From assembly GCA_002841885.1 (NCBI GenBank), contig PHBE01000010.1, positions 62,001 to 126,000 on the forward strand: 64,000 nt of DNA, written 5' to 3'. The stretch comes from Deltaproteobacteria bacterium HGW-Deltaproteobacteria-18 (GTDB taxonomy: Bacteria > Desulfobacterota > Desulfovibrionia > Desulfovibrionales > Desulfomicrobiaceae). Below the pieces are notes generated by a model, which did not search any database, was not told the origin of the DNA, and was given only the letters and a program-made list of their open reading frames with translations. Numbering within the stretch: position 1 is the stretch's first letter; every line of letters begins with the position of its first letter. This document shows, in pieces, positions 46,895 to 54,477 of this stretch. Position numbers and translations under genes: made by a program.

Positions 46895-47731
46895 ATGGAG
46901 AGGTACGGTGAAAATTATCTTGAGGAGCGAAAGCTTGTCAAGCGCTGGCCACAGCCGATTCCGGCGCTTGTCGCCCTCGTGCTGACGCTGGTGGTGTTTT
47001 ACGGCTCGTGGTGGATCTTTCAGGATCCAAGAGGACTGATGCGCATGTACACGCCGTACGTGGGTTACATGTATACCCGCTGGTGGCTGATCATGCTCAT
47101 CTGGATGGTCTACATCTTCAATTTCTGGCCTTTCAGGCGCAAATGGCTCGAAACCACCCACCCCGCCATCAAGGGGGCTGTCTTGACCGGCATCTCGGTG
47201 GTCATCCTCTGGGTGCTGATCAAGGGGTTCTTTGAATATTTTCTGGGCAATTTCGGGCTGGCGTATTTCAATCCCGAGCAGTTGACCAAGCTTCCGGGCA
47301 TCACCGAATTTTTCGCCATCGAATACGCGGCCCTGGCCTGCCTCATGTTCGCGGCCATCGCCTCCTGGCTCAGCCCGGCTTGGGTAGTGGCTTTGGAAGA
47401 AGTGCCCTGGAAGGGGATGAATCAGCCGGGCAAAGGCATCAGCATCCTGGTCATGACCTTTTTCCTGAGCACCCTGGTCTATTTCGTGACCATGCATTCG
47501 CACATGGGCATACTCTATTACCCGTGGCAGTACTTCACCTCCATCGCGCCGCCCTACTGGGAGCAGTTCGCCGACACCGTGTCCGGAAACTTCCATGTAT
47601 CATGGATCATGTGCGCGACCGTGACCGTGTGGATGGTGGAGACGATCTGGGAGCGTTTTCCCTTCAAACTGATAAAGACCAACTGGCTGCGCCGGGTGGT
47701 TGCGTTTTTCGGCATCATCGCCATTGCCTAG
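46895..47731 (+). CDS. Polytopic membrane protein, N-terminal part up to an in-frame TAG
   Basis: 278 aa to the TAG at 47729-47731; seven or so helices, rich in Trp/Tyr (VVFYGSWWIFQDP, YVGYMYTRWWLIMLIWMVY) and with a MHSHMGILYYPWQYF loop. AAGGAGG precedes ATG 46895. The final helix breaks off mid-way (VVAFFGIIAIA, then TAG), and the next codons in the same frame continue it (AMHLFLYFAQEL), so this is very probably the first three-fifths of one ~470-residue protein. Family not recognised. Confidence 0.75.
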   Translation: MERYGENYLEERKLVKRWPQPIPALVALVLTLVVFYGSWWIFQDPRGLMRMYTPYVGYMYTRWWLIMLIWMVYIFNFWPFRRKWLETTHPAIKGAVLTGISVVILWVLIKGFFEYFLGNFGLAYFNPEQLTKLPGITEFFAIEYAALACLMFAAIASWLSPAWVVALEEVPWKGMNQPGKGISILVMTFFLSTLVYFVTMHSHMGILYYPWQYFTSIAPPYWEQFADTVSGNFHVSWIMCATVTVWMVETIWERFPFKLIKTNWLRRVVAFFGIIAIA

Positions 47732-47734
47732 GCC

Positions 47735-48307
47735 ATGCATCTCTTTTTGTACTTTGCCCAAGAGCTGACCTGGGGTGAAGCCATCCGCGGCACACGCCGT
47801 GATTTCGCGCCGGACTGGCGCTGGCTGCATGTCGGTGAGATGGCCGTCTTCTGGCTCGTTCCGGCCCTTTTCATCAATTTCTACTGCGACAATTGGCCCC
47901 GGCGCTTCAGCCTGCCCGTCAACGTGCTCGTGCGCACGGTGGTGAGCATCGCGGCCGCGATCGTGCTCTATCTCTTCTACTATTCGACTTCGCACCTTTT
48001 CCTGGGAACGCAAAAGGGATTTTCCCATCCTCAGCAGTTCCCCATGATCCCGACCATCTGGCTGATCAACATCTGGCTGGTGCATCACTGGTTTATGGAC
48101 AACTGGCCGGCCTGGAAGATGGTCCCCAAGACCGCGACCGAGATCGCCGAGGACCATGCCGCCGAACAGGCGCAGCTCGACGGCATGCGCTGGAGTTCAG
48201 CCCAGGGGCTGGGTCTTGGAGTGGGTCTGGCCTGCGGCGTGGCGGTGTACTTCATTGTGTTGAAGGCGCTGCCGCTGGCGTATCAATCCATCACCATCAT
48301 CAAATAG
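47735..48307 (+). CDS. Polytopic membrane protein, C-terminal part after the in-frame TAG
   Basis: 190 aa from ATG 47735, one codon after the TAG and in the same frame as the preceding segment. No ribosome binding site precedes this ATG. Four to five hydrophobic segments (AVFWLVPALFINFYCDNWP, WLINIWLVHHWFMDNWPAW, GVGLACGVAVYFIVL). It makes structural sense only as the rest of the preceding protein, either by readthrough, re-initiation, or because the TAG is a recent mutation or sequencing error. Confidence 0.7.
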   Translation: MHLFLYFAQELTWGEAIRGTRRDFAPDWRWLHVGEMAVFWLVPALFINFYCDNWPRRFSLPVNVLVRTVVSIAAAIVLYLFYYSTSHLFLGTQKGFSHPQQFPMIPTIWLINIWLVHHWFMDNWPAWKMVPKTATEIAEDHAAEQAQLDGMRWSSAQGLGLGVGLACGVAVYFIVLKALPLAYQSITIIK

Positions 48308-48328
48308 CCGGCCGGGCAGGGAGTAATC

Positions 48329-49504
48329 ATGAGTAACGATCAGAACACGTTCAGCCGACGCAATTTCTTCAAGGGGGCCGCGATGGGGGCGCTGGGCGGG
48401 ACCATTCTCGCCATGGGCGCCTATTCGTACAGCCCGTGGCGCAAGTCCTTCCTTTCCACAGCCCAGCGCAAGATGGTCGATATCGGGGTCTGCAAGAACA
48501 TTAAAGTCACGAACATTTCCGAGACGAGCTGGTTCAGCAACGCCGACCTCATGGGCGACATTAAGGGCGCTGGCGGACTTTTGGTCAACCAGTACAGTTA
48601 CAACTGGCCGCCCTTTGCCGACGGCACGGGTCTTGGCAAAGGCAGCTACGAGTCAGGCATCGCCAAGATCAAGCATCTTCTGCCCCACGACCTCGAAGAG
48701 GCCTGGGCCATCACCGAGAAGCTGGCGGTTCATCCCGAGAACGCCGGAGGTTTCGCCTGCCTCATCGAGGTCGAGGATATGGACGGGACCAAGCACAAAT
48801 ACCTACTCGACAGTGGATGGTCCTACAAATGGATGGATGAGTGCTTCAAGCGCGAGGGCATCGACGTGATGCTGAAGAACCGGGAGATCGAGGCCCTTTT
48901 CATCTCGCATGAGCATTTCGATCACTACTGGGGCGTTCCGGTCACGTTCAAGTACGACCCGACCATCACCACCTATGTCCCGGACGGTTTTTACAAAGAA
49001 GGGCTGCAATACCTCAAGGACGCCGGGCACCAGGGCAAGGTGGTCACGGTCAAGGCCGGGCTCCAGCACGTGTCTCCGGGGTTCGCCTCCTATGTGTTCG
49101 GCGTCCCGATCATTTGTCGGGTCTACGGCGAGCAGTCCCTGTACTTCAACGTCAAGGACGTTGGCCTCGTCAGCGTGACCGGGTGCTGCCATCAGAGCAT
49201 CATCCAATTCGCGGAGACCGCCTATCAGGAAATCCAGTATGAAAATGATCAGCTTCACGGAATTTACGGAGGGTTGCACATCTCGCCCTTTGAAGACTGG
49301 GATCCCAAATACGACGATCTGGTCATTTCCCTGGGCAAATACGGCTTCCAGAAAATAGGATGCAACCATTGCACCGGCATTCTGTGCGCCAAGAAGTTTG
49401 TCGAGGCCGGATATCCGGTGATCAAGGGAACGGCCCGCTTCGGTTCGAAGGATCCGGTGTACCTGGGCAACGGTGACAAGATCGGATTTGGCGTGGACGT
49501 CTAA
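48329..49504 (+). CDS. Tat-exported metallo-beta-lactamase-fold protein (COG1237-like)
   Basis: 391 aa. N-terminal SRRNFFKGAAMGALGG followed by a hydrophobic run is a twin-arginine signal, so it is exported folded. SHEHFDHYWG is the HxHxDH metal site; TGCCHQSIIQ, YGGLHISPF and GCNHCTGILC are the later ligand segments of the COG1237 group (often annotated as a dihydropterin-ribofuranosylaminobenzene-phosphate synthase, usually without proof). Catalysis unknown. GGGAG site before ATG 48329, 21 bases after the membrane protein. Confidence 0.87.
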   Translation: MSNDQNTFSRRNFFKGAAMGALGGTILAMGAYSYSPWRKSFLSTAQRKMVDIGVCKNIKVTNISETSWFSNADLMGDIKGAGGLLVNQYSYNWPPFADGTGLGKGSYESGIAKIKHLLPHDLEEAWAITEKLAVHPENAGGFACLIEVEDMDGTKHKYLLDSGWSYKWMDECFKREGIDVMLKNREIEALFISHEHFDHYWGVPVTFKYDPTITTYVPDGFYKEGLQYLKDAGHQGKVVTVKAGLQHVSPGFASYVFGVPIICRVYGEQSLYFNVKDVGLVSVTGCCHQSIIQFAETAYQEIQYENDQLHGIYGGLHISPFEDWDPKYDDLVISLGKYGFQKIGCNHCTGILCAKKFVEAGYPVIKGTARFGSKDPVYLGNGDKIGFGVDV

Positions 49505-49518
49505 CCGCAGGAAAAATC

Positions 49519-51441
49519 ATGAATCTCTCCGTCGGCGGCCGGTTTGGCCTGTCGCCGACGGACACAGGAGCCGGCTGCCAGCCGCGAGTCGTGCACGGAG
49601 TTGCCATGCTGTTTGACGCTTTTTTGCCGGGGGATTTGTTCTTGCATGCCCCGCAGGGCATGCAGGAGCTCTTCAGGGTCATCGTGATGCGCACGAATTT
49701 CGTGCCGGTGTTGCGCCATGTCATCGGATGGCGCGGCCTGAAACAGCTGACCGGACCCGTGGAATGCTGGACCGCCAGGATCCGGGACTTCGACGGCGTG
49801 TTCGGGATCTTTTTTGGTGGCGTGGTCGAGGGCCCGGATTGGGTCCGGGGGATTTTTCGCCTGCATTATTTTCCACACCCGGACGAGGAACTGGTCGAGC
49901 GCTGTTCGCTGCAGGCCGCGGCCTTGAGCCAGTCCGGGGACTACATGGCCCGCGTGCGCGATTTCATGACCGATCCGGGTTTCGCGGATCTTTTCCACAT
50001 CGCGGAATTGACCATGAGCGTCGATGCCGAAAAGAAGAGCCTGACGCTGAGCCTTGAAGGGCTTGAGGCGCTGCGCGTTGTTTGCGAGGCGGGCGTGGCT
50101 GTTGAACGGGACGGGCAAAGGATCACCCTGATCAAGTCAGGAGGGCTTGATTCAAATTTTCCGGCCTTTGCCACGGCATGCGGATTTTTTGATGTTCTGG
50201 CCGCGTCCATGACCTTCAATCTCGATCAGCCGCCGGCAGGCTTGCGCCTGACCCGTGCGCCCGGTTTTGAACTCAGGCGTTCCCTTCAGGGACAGCTTTT
50301 CGAGTCGGCCGTGGATGACAATTCAAGGATGCGCCTGACCATCCAATACGGGGAAGGGGCGCCCGGTAAAGACGACGCGCCACGAAGCTCAGAGTGGCGC
50401 ACTGTTCATGACTGGTCCCTTGGCGAGCCGGTTCCGGAGGCGTTCGCGGACAGCCCGTGGTGGAGTGCCCATCGTCTGCAGGGGGCGTCCAGTATCGACA
50501 AAAAGGCTCTGGGTGTGGACGAGAGACCTCCGCTTATCGTGCTGACGGGCTTTCTGGGGTCGGGCAAGACCAGCTTTCTGAAACATTTCATCGAATACCA
50601 GACCCAGCGCAGCCGTTTCGTGGCGGTGATCCAGAACGAGATCGGGGCCGTGGGCCTGGATGGCAAGCTGCTGGACTACACCGTGACCGAGATCGACGAG
50701 GGCTGCGTTTGCTGCAGTCTGTCCGGCAGCCTGAACCGGGCCGTGAAGGGCATCGTGTCGTCCTTTGACCCTGATTTTATCATCGTCGAGACCACGGGTC
50801 TGGCAAATCCTTTCAACATGCTGGAGGAAATGGAGGAGCTGACGGAGCTTGCCCGCTTTGACTGCATCCTGACCGTTGTGGACGCGCCGAACGCGGAGAG
50901 GACCCTGGCCGAGCATCCCATCGCCGTGGATCAGATTCGGGCGGCGGATATAGTAATGCTCAACAAACAGGATCTCGTCTGCGCGGAGCGCCTTGAGGCC
51001 GTCACGCAGATGGTGAGAGGGCACAATCCGCACGCGCCCGTGTTTTCTGCCGTGAACGGCGAACTTCACCCGGCCCTGGTCCTGGATGTGGAGGACCGCC
51101 TGCACGGGACTTTATCGGACAAGGGACGCAAGCTGCATCACCTTTCGCATATGCACGAAGGACTTTGGGCCAAAAGCGTCCGGCTTGAGCGCCCTCTTGA
51201 GCGCGAGGCGTTCCTTGAAACCGTGGACCGCCTGCCTGCTTCCATCTTTCGCGCCAAGGGAGTCATCGAATTCGCGGATTCCCCGCAGGCCCTGCTGTTT
51301 CAATACGTCGGCGGGCGCTACGAGATCTCGATCTTTCCCGAACAGTCCGATCCGGACCGATTCGTGACCCTCATCGGCCAGGGCGGCGACCCCCAAGGCG
51401 CGGCCGAGGCCATAAAGGCCCTGGATGCGCCCGTGGCCTGA
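49519..51441 (+). CDS. COG0523 (CobW-like) GTPase with large N-terminal domain
   Basis: 640 aa. Residues ~340-640 are the G3E GTPase: LTGFLGSGKTSFLKHFI, DEGCVCCSLSGSL (the CxCC metal site at about residue 395), FIIVETTGLANP and VMLNKQDL. COG0523 proteins deliver Zn, Co or Fe to client enzymes. The first ~330 residues are not a domain I recognise (HPDEELVERCSLQAAALS; TMSVDAEKKSLTLSLEG) and about double the usual length. It starts 15 bases after the MBL-fold gene; supplying metal to that enzyme before export is an attractive inference. Confidence 0.85.
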   Translation: MNLSVGGRFGLSPTDTGAGCQPRVVHGVAMLFDAFLPGDLFLHAPQGMQELFRVIVMRTNFVPVLRHVIGWRGLKQLTGPVECWTARIRDFDGVFGIFFGGVVEGPDWVRGIFRLHYFPHPDEELVERCSLQAAALSQSGDYMARVRDFMTDPGFADLFHIAELTMSVDAEKKSLTLSLEGLEALRVVCEAGVAVERDGQRITLIKSGGLDSNFPAFATACGFFDVLAASMTFNLDQPPAGLRLTRAPGFELRRSLQGQLFESAVDDNSRMRLTIQYGEGAPGKDDAPRSSEWRTVHDWSLGEPVPEAFADSPWWSAHRLQGASSIDKKALGVDERPPLIVLTGFLGSGKTSFLKHFIEYQTQRSRFVAVIQNEIGAVGLDGKLLDYTVTEIDEGCVCCSLSGSLNRAVKGIVSSFDPDFIIVETTGLANPFNMLEEMEELTELARFDCILTVVDAPNAERTLAEHPIAVDQIRAADIVMLNKQDLVCAERLEAVTQMVRGHNPHAPVFSAVNGELHPALVLDVEDRLHGTLSDKGRKLHHLSHMHEGLWAKSVRLERPLEREAFLETVDRLPASIFRAKGVIEFADSPQALLFQYVGGRYEISIFPEQSDPDRFVTLIGQGGDPQGAAEAIKALDAPVA

Positions 51442-51728
51442 GTAAGAAGAGTACGCTTCGGGTCAAGCCTGACGGGCGCGGTGGCAATGTTCCAGACATG
51501 TTCTTGCGGCTTTTGAAATGAGGATGTCGATGGAGAAAAGCCGTTGGGTTGCTGCCGGCATGGTCGCCTCCCTCGTCCGAGTCGCCTCATGACGGCTCGG
51601 GCCGAATTTTTTCCAGGGCATATTCATTGTGGACGGAGTCATCAGGTTGTCGGGGGGCAGGATTTTATTTCAGGAAGGCAGTGGAAAAGCCTGAAAATGC
51701 TAGGTGGCAAGTGGGGGGGCAAAAGAAA
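51442..51728. other. Intergenic region before the tRNA terminator
   Basis: About 290 bases with no gene I can support; short frames here lack ribosome sites and family resemblance. No hairpin with a T run follows the GTPase gene. Confidence 0.4.
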
Positions 51729-51757
51729 AAGGCTTAAGAGTTTTGCTCTTAAGCCTT
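51729..51757 (-). terminator. Intrinsic terminator of the initiator tRNA gene
   Basis: Perfect 12-base arms AAGGCTTAAGAG (51729-51740) and CTCTTAAGCCTT (51746-51757), five-base loop. On the minus strand it lies just after the tRNA and is followed by TTTTTCTTTT. Confidence 0.9.
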
Positions 51758-51766
51758 GAATTTCTT

Positions 51767-51843
51767 TGGTAGCGGGGGCAGGATTTGAACCTACGGCCTT
51801 CGGGTTATGAGCCCGACGAGCTACCATGCTGCTCCACCCCGCG
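51767..51843 (-). tRNA. tRNA-fMet (CAT), initiator
   Basis: 77 bases including the encoded CCA. The cloverleaf closes: acceptor CGCGGGG, D arm with AGCATGGTAGCT, anticodon arm TCGGG-CTCATAA-CCCGA, T arm with GGTTCAAATCC. The three consecutive G:C pairs in the anticodon stem and the unpaired first position (C1 against T72) mark it as the initiator. It is a single gene with its own promoter and terminator, divergent from the glycosyltransferase. Confidence 0.95.
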
Positions 51844-51858
51844 CCATGTGAGAAGAGC

Positions 51859-51887
51859 TTTCTATGTAGGTTTACAAGTCTTGTCAA
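51859..51887 (-). promoter_or_regulatory. Sigma-70 promoter of the initiator tRNA
   Basis: On the minus strand TTGACA (51887-51882) and TAGAAA (51864-51859) are separated by 17 bases, placing the start about 8 bases before the mature tRNA 5' end. Confidence 0.8.
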
Positions 51888-51909
51888 ATGCTATATTCAC
51901 TTTTCTCTT

Positions 51910-52641
51910 ATGAAAAACACAATTAATAAAATTTCTTTAATTATCCCAGTGTATAACGAAGAAGAAAATCTTCAGGATCTATACTCCGAGATAACCCGAA
52001 GTCTTTCCGGATTGACCTGTCCGTGGGAGCTTGTCCTGGTGGATGACGGCAGCACGGACTCCAGTCTGGCCGTCATGCGTGCCCTGGCCGGGGCGGACGA
52101 GCGGGTCCGCTTTCTGTCCTTTGCCCGGAACTGCGGGCAGTCCGCCGCCTTTGCCGCAGGCTTCCGTTATGCCGCGGGTGATGTGGTCGTGACCCTGGAT
52201 GCGGACCTGCAGAACGACCCCGCCGATATTCCGGCCATGCTTCAGGTCTATGCCCAGGGCGTCGACATGGTCATCGGCTGGCGGGCCAAGCGTCAGGACA
52301 GCGTGGTCAAGCGCTACGCTTCCCGTTTCGCCAACTGGGTGCGCAACAGGATTAGCCGCGAAACTGTCCGTGACACGGGCTGCTCTCTTAAAGTAATGCG
52401 TGCAGAGATGGTCAAGCGGATTCCCATGTTCGCAGGCATGCACCGCTTTCTGCCCACCCTCATGAAGCTTGAGGGCGCAAGGGTGGCTGAGGTGCGCGTC
52501 AACCATCGTCCACGCAGCAAGGGCGTCTCCAAGTACGGCATCTGGGACCGGGCCTGGTCCTCGGCCTATGATCTGCTCGCGGTGCGCTGGATGCAAAAGC
52601 GACATATTGAATACGTGGTTTCGGATACAAACGTGAAATGA
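51910..52641 (+). CDS. Family 2 glycosyltransferase (DPM1/ArnC-like, without membrane anchor)
   Basis: 243 aa. SLIIPVYNEEENLQDLY, LVLVDDGSTDSSL and TLDADLQNDPADIP are the GT-A nucleotide and metal motifs; RHFLP-like text near HRFLPTLM and HRPRSKGVSKYG are conserved in polyprenyl-phosphate glycosyltransferases. It lacks the C-terminal helices of ArnC/GtrB, so the sugar-lipid would be made at the membrane surface. It could feed a GT39-type enzyme such as the one at 2-3.5 kb. ATG 51910 was chosen because it gives the family N-terminus. Confidence 0.9.
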   Translation: MKNTINKISLIIPVYNEEENLQDLYSEITRSLSGLTCPWELVLVDDGSTDSSLAVMRALAGADERVRFLSFARNCGQSAAFAAGFRYAAGDVVVTLDADLQNDPADIPAMLQVYAQGVDMVIGWRAKRQDSVVKRYASRFANWVRNRISRETVRDTGCSLKVMRAEMVKRIPMFAGMHRFLPTLMKLEGARVAEVRVNHRPRSKGVSKYGIWDRAWSSAYDLLAVRWMQKRHIEYVVSDTNVK

Positions 52642-52762
52642 CATTTCGGGCCGGGCCCTTTTGTTCACCCTTTTCCGGCGCACTCCTTCTTTTCATGGTT
52701 TGGGTCGCGCGGCAGAGACGGGATGATTTTTTCATATGGCGCGGGCGCGCCTTGGGCGGAAC

Positions 52763-53050
52763 ATGGAATTAACGACACAGTGGTGGTTGCTGGCTATCGG
52801 TTTTACGGGCCAGGGCTTTTTTTTCATGCGTTTTTTTTGGCAGTGGGTCGTCTCCGAGCGGGAGAAGAAAAGCGTCATTCCCATCAGTTTCTGGTACTTC
52901 AGCCTGCTGGGCAGCTTTTTTCTGCTGACCTACGCCATCCTGCGCAAGGACATTGTTTTCATTGTCGGCCAGTCGACGGGTTCCATCATCTATATCCGGA
53001 ACCTCTATCTGATCCACCGCGAACGCAAGCGGCTCCAGAGCAACGGATAG
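52763..53050 (+). CDS. Lipid-A-disaccharide synthase N-terminal domain protein
   Basis: 95 aa, three helices. FTGQGFFFMRFFWQWVVSER, ISFWYFSLLGSFFLL and VFIVGQSTGSIIYIRNLYLI are the LAB_N (PF07578) signature, found either fused to LpxB or standing alone. It is likely an undecaprenyl-linked sugar or lipid-A related membrane helper beside the GT2 enzyme. Its last 46 bases overlap the convergent PAP2 gene. Confidence 0.85.
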   Translation: MELTTQWWLLAIGFTGQGFFFMRFFWQWVVSEREKKSVIPISFWYFSLLGSFFLLTYAILRKDIVFIVGQSTGSIIYIRNLYLIHRERKRLQSNG

Positions 53051-53592
53051 AGCGGGAGCATGGCCCCGGCCACGGCCAGTCCCGTAGCCCAGCCCGCCAG
53101 AACGTCCATGGGAAAGTGTTTTCCGAGATAGATCCGCGAACAGCCGACCACCAGCGGAAGAGCCCAAATTGCCTTCTTGCGGAATGTGCCGAAAAGGACG
53201 AGAGCAGCCGCTGCGGAGTTTGCGGCGTGGGCAGACGGGAAGGACGATCCCCTTTGCCTGGTGGTCGTGAAATCCTTCGGCAGGGTCGCCCATGATCCCG
53301 AATCCTGGTAGCGGGTTTCCCCAATGCTTTTGTAAGGGCGCATTCGACCGACGCTATCCTTGATCAGTGAACAGGTCAGGTCGGAGACGCCGATGCTCGC
53401 GGCCAAGGCCAGCACGACGACCATGGACACGCGCCCCTGTCTGAGGCCGAAGGCGACCAGGGCTATGGCCAGAGCCCACAGGAAGGCCGAGCTTGAGAAC
53501 AGGGGCATGAGATAATCGAAAAGCGGGTTTTGCCAGCTCTGATTGATCCACCGAAACAGGGCCATTTCCCAGTCAGGGGTATGAAAAAACAT
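53005..53592 (-). CDS. PAP2-family phosphatase
   Basis: 195 aa, about five helices. KDSVGRMRPY, SSFPSAHAANSAAAALVLFG and CSRIYLGKHFPMDVLAGW are the three motifs of the membrane phosphatidic acid phosphatase 2 / undecaprenyl-diphosphate phosphatase fold, with the catalytic histidine in the last two. ATG 53592 has AAGGAGGAGTAC upstream. Its 3' end overlaps the convergent lipid-A N-domain gene. Confidence 0.92.
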   Translation of the reverse strand: MFFHTPDWEMALFRWINQSWQNPLFDYLMPLFSSSAFLWALAIALVAFGLRQGRVSMVVVLALAASIGVSDLTCSLIKDSVGRMRPYKSIGETRYQDSGSWATLPKDFTTTRQRGSSFPSAHAANSAAAALVLFGTFRKKAIWALPLVVGCSRIYLGKHFPMDVLAGWATGLAVAGAMLPLYPLLWSRLRSRWIR

Positions 53593-53664
53593 GTACTCCT
53601 CCTTGGTCCGGCCAGTTTGGTGGATGCGGGCGGAATTGTCCAGCGGACAAGAGCGCAATGCATC

Positions 53665-53693
53665 TTGACGCATTGAGTATTTGCGGCTACTTT
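53665..53693 (+). promoter_or_regulatory. Sigma-70 promoter of rpmH
   Basis: TTGACG (53665-53670) and TACTTT (53688-53693) with a 17-base spacer, about 30 bases before the rpmH start. It is the obvious promoter for rpmH and, through readthrough, for rnpA-yidD-yidC. Confidence 0.7.
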
Positions 53694-53724
53694 CCCAGTT
53701 TACTTTTTTTGAAGGAGAAATGAA

Positions 53725-53862
53725 ATGAGCAAGAGAACATATCAACCGAGCACCACCAAGCGTAAGAGAAGTCACGGATTTCTGGTTCGTTCACGGACCA
53801 AGAACGGTCAGGCCGTGCTGCGCCGCAGAAGAGCAAAGGGAAGAAAAAGATTAGCCGTCTAG
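53725..53862 (+). CDS. rpmH: 50S ribosomal protein L34
   Basis: 45 aa: [19 protein letters not shown] then a run of basic residues ending [10 protein letters not shown], the standard L34 sequence. GAAGGAGAAATGAA precedes ATG 53725. rnpA is encoded next, its likely start inside the last codons of rpmH. No dnaA gene or DnaA boxes are visible upstream, where PAP2 sits instead. Confidence 0.97.
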   Translation: MSKRTYQPSTTKRKRSHGFLVRSRTKNGQAVLRRRRAKGRKRLAV

Positions 53863-54221
53863 CCTACCCTCCCTCGTATCGACTGAAGAGACGGCCCCAG
53901 TTTTGTAGCTGTTATGACCGGGGCCGTCGTTTTTTTTCAAAGAGTTTCACCCTCTTTGTGCTCGAGCGGGAAGATGCCGGACTGTCCTGGCGTCTTGGGC
54001 TTACGGTGAGCAGAAAAATTGGCAAGTCCGTGCGGCGCAATCGGGTCAAGCGTTTGGTCCGGGAGTACTTCCGGCTTCACCAGCATGATTTTCACCTGCG
54101 CGCGGACATTGTTGTGGTGCCCAAGCGGGGCGTTTGCGTGGATTCCATGGACCTTGCGCAGGTGTCCTCGGAACTTGGTCCACTGATGATTAAAATCGTG
54201 TCCCGGGTTGGAGCGGCCTAG
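53850..54221 (+). CDS. rnpA: Ribonuclease P protein component, non-canonical start
   Basis: 123 aa if started at ATT 53850. From there the frame reads [18 protein letters not shown], then [20 protein letters not shown] and [16 protein letters not shown], which matches the full RnpA domain including its N-terminal strand, and [12 protein letters not shown] is the RNR motif. No ATG, GTG or TTG occurs between the upstream stop (53763) and GTG 53958, and a start at 53958 would delete the conserved N-terminal third. ATT 53850 has AAGGGAAG upstream and overlaps rpmH by 13 bases; CTG 53883 is another possibility. RnpA binds the RNase P RNA and helps process tRNA 5' ends. Confidence 0.8.
   Translation: MSRLAYPPSYRLKRRPQFCSCYDRGRRFFSKSFTLFVLEREDAGLSWRLGLTVSRKIGKSVRRNRVKRLVREYFRLHQHDFHLRADIVVVPKRGVCVDSMDLAQVSSELGPLMIKIVSRVGAA
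53890..53937 (+). terminator. Intrinsic terminator inside the rnpA reading frame
   Basis: Perfect arms GACGGCCCC (53890-53898) and GGGGCCGTC (53920-53928), 21-base loop, then G and eight T (53930-53937). It begins 28 bases after the rpmH stop, as a normal rpmH terminator would, yet the same bases encode RRPQ, GRR and FF of RnpA. Confidence 0.85.
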
Positions 54222-54238
54222 GCCATTCCGGAGTTTTC

Positions 54239-54472
54239 ATGCGCCACGCCTTCGTAAAAATCCTCTCCCTGTATCAGTACCTGATATCCCCGCTCTATTC
54301 TCCCTGTTGCCGTTTCATTCCTTCGTGCTCCGAATATGCCCGGCAGGCCGTCTTGTCTCATGGAATTTTTCGGGGGATGGGCCTGATCATCTGGCGGTTG
54401 TTGCGTTGTCATCCCCTGTGTGCCGGTGGTTACGATCCGGTTCCCTCCCCTAACTTGTCAAAGAGAGATTGA
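54239..54472 (+). CDS. yidD: Membrane protein insertion efficiency factor YidD
   Basis: 77 aa. YQYLISPLYSPCCRFIPSCS, EYARQAVLSHG and RCHPLCAGGYDPVP are the YidD signatures. A small amphipathic inner-membrane protein that assists YidC. It follows rnpA by 17 bases and precedes yidC by 5. Confidence 0.95.
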   Translation: MRHAFVKILSLYQYLISPLYSPCCRFIPSCSEYARQAVLSHGIFRGMGLIIWRLLRCHPLCAGGYDPVPSPNLSKRD

Positions 54473-54477
54473 AATCA

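Noticed and set aside
51544-51759. Small plus-strand gene before the tRNA
   Set aside because: It would run through the tRNA terminator, has no ribosome site and no recognisable sequence.
53593-53724. Replication origin next to rpmH
   Set aside because: rpmH-rnpA is often near oriC, but no dnaA gene or cluster of DnaA boxes is present here.
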